Below, piece after piece: positions 1 to 7,900 of a DNA stretch of 42,542 bases (position 1 is the first letter of the stretch; each line of letters opens with the position of its first letter). The position numbers were made by a program, and so were the translations under genes. The notes under the pieces are model-generated. The model had not been told where the DNA came from. It searched no databases and was given only the letters and a program-made list of their open reading frames with translations. Source of the DNA: Ignavibacteria bacterium (GTDB taxonomy: Bacteria > Bacteroidota > Ignavibacteria > Kapaibacteriales > UBA4661); contig JAAFIV010000039.1 in the NCBI GenBank assembly GCA_013298775.1, positions 1 to 42,542 on the forward strand, given 5' to 3'.

Positions 1-20
1 TTCCCCCTTTATCAAGGGGG
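1..20. repeat. Short perfect hairpin at the window edge
   Basis: The first 20 bases contain CCCCCTT-tatc-AAGGGGG, a perfect 7-bp inverted repeat, cut close to the window edge. It lies downstream of the minus-strand DUF1501 gene. It may be part of a dispersed intergenic repeat or a terminator. No T-tract is visible in the minus-strand direction, so terminator activity is only a possibility. Confidence 0.4.
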
Positions 21-100
21 CGAATGCGACAAGCTGCAAAGCCATTTTCCATGGACTATCAAAACTCTGATTGTCAAAGAACTCTATGACTTCTACTCCA

Positions 101-129
101 CTACAGATAACAAGAATGTCTGTGCCGTT
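101..129. repeat. Degenerate copy of a CAGACAAGAGTGTCTG-type hairpin repeat
   Basis: The bases read ctacagataacaagaatgtc followed by tgtgccgtt, an imperfect dyad (ACAGA...TCTGT). It resembles the better-preserved element at 10132-10212, which carries the CACAGACA/TGTCTGTG stem. It lies about 40 bases past the stop codon of the DUF1501 gene, so both copies sit at gene 3' ends. The relation is judged by eye. Confidence 0.35.
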
Positions 130-168
130 GGTGAGCGTCGAGCAATGTATATTCTACATTCGCACAAT

Positions 169-1527
169 CTACATTCGTACAATCGGCAACGCCGCGCCCG
201 TCCAGTTTGGAAAGAGCGTAGGCATATGCTTGATGCCGAGATGCGCTCCAGCAACGCCCGCAAACACGGCACGGAAATCCGTCGTTACGGGAACATCGCG
301 TCCGTCGGCAAGGTTTTCGGGTGCGAGAGTAGGTAAAGAACCGTGTATTTTCCCGCCATCCACGCTATTTCCTAGCACAAATGCACACGAGGCGCGTCCA
401 TGGTCGGTGCCGCCAGAGCCGTTTTCGCGGACGGTACGTCCGAATTCGGTCATGGTCATCAGTACAACGTCATCTTGGAAGGCTGAAATGTCTTTCCAAA
501 AGGCAGCAATGGAATCGGATAAATCCTTTGCACGCCGAGCAAATGCGCCATTTGCGGTGCCTTGCTGTACGTGCGTGTCCCAGCCGCCTGATTCCGCAAA
601 CGCAATTTCCACGCCCACATCTGCTTTAATAAGCTGCGCAATTTGCCGCAAGCTCTCACCAAGCGGCGATGCAGGATATACGACACCCGATGCGGGTTTC
701 AGCGTGTTCAGTTGCGCTTTTTGGAGAATGCTCATGGCATCAAAACTATCCTTGCCCGCACCACGTAAGATTTCCTGCGACGTTTGCTCGTACAATGATT
801 CAAAACCCGACTCGAAACGAGATTCAAAACCCTGTGCGGATGCGCCTTTTACGGCTTTTGCCTGCTTCAGCATTCCACCACTACCCGCACCAATACTGAA
901 ATCGCTGAGATTCGTAATTGCCAATGCAGGTGCGTCGCCGTAGAGCGAGCGCGGCATGGCGGAAGTAAGCGCGAGTGCTTGAAAGGGCGTAACAGCTTGC
1001 TTCTGGGCGGTTGCTTCCTGCAAAAGCAGTGCCGATGCGCGGTTCAGCCAGCCAGAATCTGTGCCTTTTCGCTCTGGCGTTGCGGTTTCCATGTAGTCTT
1101 GTGCGTCGAAGTGTGAGCGCGTGGTGTTTGGCGAACCCATTCCATGCACAATGGCGAGGCGTTGTTCCCTGAAAAGCGGCTCAAATGCTCCAAGCGCGGG
1201 ATGCAGTGCAAACGTGCCGTTCAAATCAATCAGGTTTGATGCGTCTTTACCGACGTTCATTGTGAGACGCGGGCGGAATTGCGCGAGGTGTGGGTCGGTG
1301 AAGGGCGTAACTGCCATCAGTCCGTCCATTGCGCCGCGCTGGAAAATTGTTACTAAAATTTTGCGCCGTTTTCCAGCACTGTTCAAGGATTGCGCGGTTT
1401 CGGCGGCTGCTTGCGTGAGAAAAAGCGGAGTGGAACTCATTCCCAGCGCGACAAGGGCAAGCCCACCGGATTTGAGAAAAATACGCCGCGTGAGCTGCTG
1501 CATTGGGTATTCAGGATGATGTGCCAT
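169..1527 (-). CDS. DUF1501 family Tat-exported protein
   Basis: This is a DUF1501 protein, a family of secreted, sulfatase-like-fold proteins of unknown reaction common in Bacteroidota and Planctomycetota. The start at 1527 gives a protein of about 452 residues. It opens with a short n-region and a twin-arginine motif (TRRIFLKSGG), followed by a hydrophobic stretch and an AAAE cleavage region, so Tat export is expected. Family-like motifs are visible: FQRGAMDGL near the mature N-terminus, the PNTTRSHFDAQDYME block, GGWDTHVQQG in the middle, and MTEFGRTVRENGSGGTDHG near the C-terminus. The open frame extends upstream to 1632, but that part is translated from a dispersed repeat and is rejected. 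DUF1501 genes usually travel with a DUF1800 gene; none lies upstream here, and the downstream side is outside the window. It is transcribed divergently from sprA. A 12-bp in-frame triplication (GFES/RFES/GFES) lies in the middle of the protein. Confidence 0.9.
   Translation of the reverse strand: MAHHPEYPMQQLTRRIFLKSGGLALVALGMSSTPLFLTQAAAETAQSLNSAGKRRKILVTIFQRGAMDGLMAVTPFTDPHLAQFRPRLTMNVGKDASNLIDLNGTFALHPALGAFEPLFREQRLAIVHGMGSPNTTRSHFDAQDYMETATPERKGTDSGWLNRASALLLQEATAQKQAVTPFQALALTSAMPRSLYGDAPALAITNLSDFSIGAGSGGMLKQAKAVKGASAQGFESRFESGFESLYEQTSQEILRGAGKDSFDAMSILQKAQLNTLKPASGVVYPASPLGESLRQIAQLIKADVGVEIAFAESGGWDTHVQQGTANGAFARRAKDLSDSIAAFWKDISAFQDDVVLMTMTEFGRTVRENGSGGTDHGRASCAFVLGNSVDGGKIHGSLPTLAPENLADGRDVPVTTDFRAVFAGVAGAHLGIKHMPTLFPNWTGAALPIVRM
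796..831 (-). repeat. 12-bp x 3 in-frame tandem repeat in the DUF1501 gene
   Basis: Three 12-bp units, read on the minus strand as GFES-RFES-GFES with small differences between units, lie back to back inside the DUF1501 coding sequence. The unit is a multiple of three, so changes in copy number would keep the frame. Nothing indicates a function. Confidence 0.6.
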
Positions 1528-1591
1528 TGGAAAAGAAGGAAAGTGAGGGATGAGATTTGTTGAGTTGTTTAATCTTATTACGTTAAGCGTT

Positions 1592-1698
1592 TTTCCCTCA
1601 CCCCTACCCCTCTCCCAGAGGTAGAGGGGCAAGACGTAGAGCTATTTTTTCACCCTCGCCCTTTGGGAGAGGGTCGCTCGCAGAGCGGGGTGAGGGCA
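1592..1698 (-). repeat. Dispersed dyad repeat, copy 1 (inverted relative to copy 2)
   Basis: About 107 bases of CCCTCACCCC / CCCTCTCCCAGAGG / GAGGGTGA-type sequence. The reverse complement matches 24102-24208 along its whole length with few differences. Internal dyads (CCCTCTCCC...GGGAGAGGG, with CCCTCAC ends facing GTGAGGG) can fold into a long hairpin. It has no coding capacity and behaves like a REP or MITE-type intergenic element. Confidence 0.75.
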
Positions 1699-1805
1699 TT
1701 AACTTCATAGCATTGATTTTCACATTAGACACGCCCATTTCCACAAAGATTCACGTACAAATCGTTATTAACAAAAAAAATATTCCAAAAAACAATTTGT
1801 TCTCG

Positions 1806-1813
1806 TAAATTTG
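1806..1813 (+). promoter_or_regulatory. Putative -7 box of the sprA promoter
   Basis: TAAATTTG fits the Bacteroidota -7 consensus TAnnTTTG exactly. No good -33 TTTG lies 19-21 bases upstream; the region there is A-rich. If it is used, the sprA transcript would carry a leader of about 170 nt. Confidence 0.4.
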
Positions 1814-1987
1814 CTTCCCGCTTGTGATTTGTTTGTTTCACCTCTTCAAAGGCTTTGCTTATCCGATAAACGATACGATACAACTTCTGCCCACAAAAAC
1901 AGCGTTGTACAGCTCGCAGTTCTCTTGTCGCAGTTTTTTAAGTGTTTGAAATTGCAGAGCTTTTTTGTTCAACTATCCGATAAACAA

Positions 1988-4900
1988 ATGCGCTATTTCC
2001 CGCATCATTCCTTGCTTTTCCGTGCATTGAACAGCATTTTGCTTCATCGTACTCTTTTTTCTGTATCTCGTCGTGAGTTTGCCGCATCGGTACGTGGCGC
2101 ATTGCTCGTGCTGTGTTGTTTGTTTGCTCCTGCTGCGCTTGAAGCGGCATCCTTAGAGCTTGTTTCCATAGAAATGGCTTCGTTGGAAATGTCATTTTTT
2201 GAAGCTGAGTATTTGCTGAAATCCCCTTATTTGCTAGAATCTCCTTATTTCCTAGAATCCCCTTATTTGCTGGAATCTCCCTATTTCTTAGAATCGTCCG
2301 CATGGTTTGAATTTTCTTTTCTGAATGCTGTTACCATGAGCTTTCCAACGGAAGCGACTGTGCGTACAACCAGCGCAAATAGCATCCTTGCAAACTCTAC
2401 AACTGCCTCGCGCACAACAACAAACGCTAACGCCCTGTACGCCACCAACGCCTCCTTCAACGCAGCAAATATCCCGCTTCTCTCCGAGCCGTTTGTGGAT
2501 ATTGCTCGCTTTGCCGATTCGCTCGGCGTGCGACGGAGTGACGCGCTTGGTGGGCGGAACGGAAGCGGCGTGGATGGTATTCCCTACAATTCTTCGCAAG
2601 GATATAGCTTTCAAGCGATGTTGGAGCAAAATTCTCGTCAAAATGGGAATCAAAATTCCAACACCGCAGCGCAGCAATCTGTCCGCAAAAGTACGGGCAA
2701 TCCCGCTACCGATGCCGCTTCCATGCGCATCCGCGAATCGCTTTTGGGAACAAGTCTGCGCACAGGCGCACAAACCTACACGCTCGACGAGTACGTTTCG
2801 GCGCGAAACGAGCATTTGCGGCGCGGGTTGCAGGATTCCATCATGCACTTTTACGCATTCCGCAAGCCGCTTCAGGCGGAGCTTGCCAGCATTCTCACAC
2901 AATCCTCGAATGTTTCTATTCCATTTCCAGGGAATCCCCTTACCACCATTTTCGGAAAGCCCGAACTCCGCTTAAATGCGAACATTGAAGGCAATATCCG
3001 CTTGGGAGCTGCCTACAATTTTCCGAATAACATCACGCCCTCCGCAAACGGACAAGGGCAGCTTTCACCGCTCTTTACGCAAAGTTGGCAAAGTAATATC
3101 TCGGCGAGTTTGGGCGATAAATTCAGCATCAATCTCGACAACAACACCCAACGCCAGTTTGAGTTCGACAATCTTCTGCGCTTTGCCTACGACGGCGAGC
3201 CAGACGAGATTTTCCGCCGCATCGAGGTAGGAAACGTGACCTTGAACTCCCCTTCGACCTTTATTGCGGGTTCGCAAGCTCTTTTTGGCGTGCGGACGGA
3301 CTTGCAGTTTGGACCAGTCTTTCTGAAGCTCTTGTACGCGCAAAAGCGTGGACAGCGCAAGGTTGCAAGCGTAAAGGCAGGGGCAGTGCGCCAGCCCGTG
3401 CAACTTCGCGCCTACGACTACGCAAGCAATAATTTCTTCATCAATTCCGGACACCGCGAGGTTTGGAAGCAATACACCACAAGTGCGCCCGCACCGCCGA
3501 CCACAGAACTCGCTTCCAGAATGCGCGTCAAGGAAATTGAAGTATGGGAAAGTACCCCCGACCCGCGTGTACAGGAGGCTGCTGAAGCAGTTGTTGTTGC
3601 GAATATTGATTCCGTTATTGGCGCAAATACCGCTTATCCGCCTGAAAAATATGCTGATACGCCCCAGTATCCGAATGTGGTGGGTTCGCTGGAGCGTGGA
3701 CGGTTTGTGCGCTTGCCCGAATCGCGCTATTTCTACGACCAAAACTTGGGGCGGCTTATCATTTTCAATTTGCGCCAAACCAATACCTACGGCATTGCCT
3801 ACCGCTTGGAGGGTGACGACCTCGGTGACGACCGGGATATAACCTACGGCACCTTTGTTCGCAATGTGAACCTTTCCCGCAGCGCGAGAGACAGCGCAGC
3901 CACGCCAACTACTACCTCGCAACCGACAGATTCTCTCTTGCGCTTGCAAATGGTCTATCGTCCGAACATGCAGCCCGCCTTTACTGCGCTCTGGCAACGT
4001 CAAATGATGAACGTGTATCAACTTGGCGTGCAGCAGGTAAAGCCTGAAAACACGAAGCTGGATATTGTGTATATGAATCCGCGTGGCAACGACTCGCTCC
4101 AGAGCTTGCCCGCGCAGTATCAATCGCCAGAGAAGCTCGTAACGGTCTTCGGTGTGGACAAGGTGAATAATAAAGGCTCTGGTCCGGCGGATGGCTTGAT
4201 GGATTTGCACTTAGATTACATTTTCAATGCGCAGCGTGGAGAGCTGGTTTTTCCGAGCCTCGAGCCATTCCGCGAGGGCTTACGGAGCTTTTTCCGTACA
4301 AAAGGTCGCCAAGAGAGTGAAGCCGACACGCTCATCTACGCAATGGTGTACGACACTACGCGCGATGCCGCAAAGACCGATATTTCCCGCGATCGCTTCA
4401 TTATTTCGGGGGAAGTCTCGGGTAGTTCTGGCAATCGCATTCAAATTCCGAATGCCTTTAATCTCGCGCCCGGAAGCGTGAAAGTGAAGTTGAACAATAG
4501 TTTGCTCGAAGAATACACCGATTACCGCATCGAATACTTTACAGGCGTGGTGGAGATTATCAATCCCAACGCGCTTGCTTTGGGCGCGAATTTGGAAATC
4601 GAATATGAGCAAAACGACGTATTCCAAATGGCGAATAAACAAATGATGGGATTGCGTCTCGACCTTGACACGAAGCCAATTCTGCGCTCGCGCGACCTCG
4701 CCGTTGATTTCGGTATCACCGTGATGAACTACAACCAGCAAGTCGTGACCGAGCGTATCCGCTTAGGCGAAGAACCAATGGACAACACCATGATTGGCGC
4801 GGACGCAAAGTTCACCTGGAATGCGGACTGGATAACGAAATTCCTTGATTGGCTGCCCTTTTACGACACCAAAGCACCGTCGAGCATCACGGGAAGTGGC

Positions 4901-7900
4901 GAAATTGCGTGGATGCTCCCAACGCCGAACCGCCGCGCTTCCGACGTAATTTCCGACAAAGGCAAACCCGCCGTCTATATTGACGACTTCGAGGGCGCAC
5001 AGCGTAATTTCTCGCTTGGGCGGCAAGATTCCCAATGGCGGTTTGCCTCGCCGCCAACCGATGCCACCGATAGCATTTTTCCGCGTGCGTGGGGAAGCAA
5101 CCCACAAGCAGTGGCGCGATATCGGGGCAATTTGAACTGGTTTCAGTTTTTTGGTGGTACCGAGCCAATTGAAAATATCGCTCCGAACCGCTCCGTTATT
5201 CGCGGCGGAGCGCAAGCAAATGGTGCTGAAAAGGTGCTTGAAATTGCCTTCGACCCCAAGCAGCGCGGCATTTACAATCCGAATGAGAATTTTCGGGATA
5301 GTTTGACGTATCTCGCGCCCGCCAATCGGGCATTGTGCGATAGTATCCTTCGTACAAACCCGATGGCTGTTTCCACGTACCGCAGTTATTCCAGAAGACT
5401 AGGCGATACGACAAGATTTACGACGCGTGATAGTCTGCTTGCTGCATTCCATTTCGACCGAACACAGGGTAATCGTTCTAAATTTCTTGCCGAAACTGAC
5501 AGCTCAAAACACATCTGGGGCGGTTTTATGCGCCTTCTTTCGCCCTTCAACAACAACTTCGACAACGACAACGTAGAATACATCGAGGTTGTGATGAAAG
5601 TTATTGAAGGCGAATCGGATATTATTACCGATGCCACCACAGGCAAAAAAAGACCCAAAGCCCGTATGTATATTGACTTGGGGCAGATTAGCGAAGATTT
5701 TATTCCCAATGGAAATCTTGATACCGAAGATGGTATTTTGCCATGGTCGCCGATTATTAACGGCATGATTACTGCTTCCGAGGCAAAAGAAGATTATGGT
5801 TTGGACGGCATTCCGAATAGCTTGGAACGCCTGAATTTGCGTGCAGCGGCAGACACCATTTTCACAACATCTGCAACGCGCATCGCTGCTGCTACTGTTG
5901 TACCAACGCTCTTTAACCCAAATGCAGTGCGCTTGGACACGCTCTACAATTCGGTGCGCAACAAAGCGATAGCATTGAACAACCCCGACCCAGTTATTCG
6001 CAATGAAACAGACCCGTCGCGCGATGACTTTGCCTTTACCGCCCAAAACACGCAGTTTCAATTTCAACGCGATTCCGATTTCGTGCGCTACAATGGCGTT
6101 GAAGGCAGTACCATAAGCGATGCAGGAAAATTTCCCGATACCGAAATTTTGAACAGCAACAACGGGCAAACGCTCATGCGCTCGGATGCCTTTTTCCGCT
6201 ACGAAGTAAATCTCTCCACTGAGCGCACAGGGACCGACGCGCAAATCGTGAATCGCGTCATCAGCAAGGCAGATAATTCCTTGCAATACATCACCTACCG
6301 CATTCCGATTCGCAAAGATTTTATAAAAGTGGGGAATCCACTTTTTACGAACATCCAGTACGCACGGGTGTTTTGGAAGGGTGGACGCATTCGCGCCCGC
6401 ATAGCAGATTGGCGTTTCGTCGGCTCGCAGTGGATACGCCAGCCCGCACTTCTGCCTGGCACACGCGAGGTAGATTCTCGCCTTCAGGTAGGTTTTGTGG
6501 GTGTGGAAGACAATAGCGGTTCGCCAGAGTTTTACACCAGTCCGCCAGGCGTACAACGCCAAACGCAGCTCGGCAACCCCGACCCAAACTTGCGTATTGC
6601 CCTCAACGAGCAAGCATTAGCAATTACCTCCGAAGGCTTACAAGCTGGGCAGGAACACATGGTCGCACGCTTCTTCCGCCCTTTCGATGTGTTTTTCTAT
6701 CGCCGTTTGCGCATGTTCTTTCATGGAAAAGGCGAAGCGGATGTGGGAGTACGCATGGACTCAATCGCAGTACGCGATGGCAATGCTGACCCCAATCGCG
6801 TCAATCAAGGACGCACTGGCGTACTTGCGGTACTGCGCTTCGGTGTGGATACGCTGAATTACTACGAATACAATGCTCCTCTGCGCAAAGGCTGGCAGCA
6901 AGCAGACATAGAACTTGCAGTACTTACCTCCATCAAAGGCGTAGATTCTCTTGCACGCAGAGGTGGCTTGGTTTCAAAGCTATATCCCGATTCATCGCAA
7001 TTTATCATTCGCGGCTCGCCAACGCTGACGCGCTTGCAGTACGTCGCTATTGGTATTCGCAATAATGGTACTGGACAGCTCAGCGAGGTGAAACTCTGGG
7101 CAAATGAGTTGCGGGCGATTGACCCCGACCTTGATAGCACAGCATTTCGTGGAGAGAGTTGGGCAGCAGTGGGCAATATCACGGCAAAGTTCGCTGACGT
7201 TGGCAGTATGACGGCAACGCTCAATATCACCAAACCATATTTCCACCGTTTGGAAGAACGCTTTGGCACCCGCAATGAGCGCACGAGCCTGAACGTGAGT
7301 TCGCAATTCACACTCGACCGCTTCCTGCCCGCAGACTGGGCGGGTTCGAGTTTGCCCATCACGCATACCTACACGTACAGTATCGACAAACCACGCTTTT
7401 TGCCGCAAAATGATATTGTTGTATCAAGTTTTGTCAATGGTGAATCCTCACGCGAGCGAAACCAGACGACCGCACAGCAAGCGGGCTACGAGCGGTTTTT
7501 GCGACAGTCTTCTGAAACAGAAGTCTTTGAAGAACAGCTTTCCATGCAGGGTGTACGCCTGAACGTGCCGATACAATTTTTCTTCTTCACCGATTTCTTC
7601 AACCAACTCACACATAATTTCTCGTACACGCGGCGCTCTGAACGCTCACCCGTCGTGCTGGAACGCTCTGGTTTTAACTGGCGTGCGCAAACGCAGTACA
7701 TTCGCAACTTTGCGCAAATTCCCATTCGTCCCTTTGGCTGGACGGACAGCATTCCTGAAATCAGCTTCTTGAAAGATTGGACGTTGTATTTCTTACCAAG
7801 CAATATTTCGCTCAATGTTGAATTCAATCGCGCCCAGATTGGCGAGGCACTGCGCGGTTTGGCGACAGTTCAGCGTTCTACAACAAATGGCACGGTGCAA

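Larger units (their letters stand above)
1528..1987. other. 460-base divergent spacer between DUF1501 and sprA
   Basis: No gene is supported here. The spacer holds one copy of a dispersed dyad repeat (1592-1698), an AT-rich stretch near 1750-1800 and a consensus-like -7 box at 1806-1813. Open frame continues upstream of the sprA ATG back to 1811, but that segment has no ATG and no signal-peptide character. It is more likely a leader of about 170 bases. Confidence 0.6.

Noticed and set aside
1528-1632. N-terminal extension of the DUF1501 frame
   Set aside because: The extension is translated from the dispersed dyad repeat; the Tat signal fits a start at 1527 (or 1503).
1811-1987. Upstream extension of the sprA frame from a TTG
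   Set aside because: It overlaps the putative -7 box and has no ATG or signal-peptide character; the first ATG at 1988 gives a proper signal peptide.
3065-4210. 381-codon open frame on the minus strand inside sprA
   Set aside because: It lies wholly within sprA and shows no family motif; the same holds for the 369-codon frame at 5504-6613.
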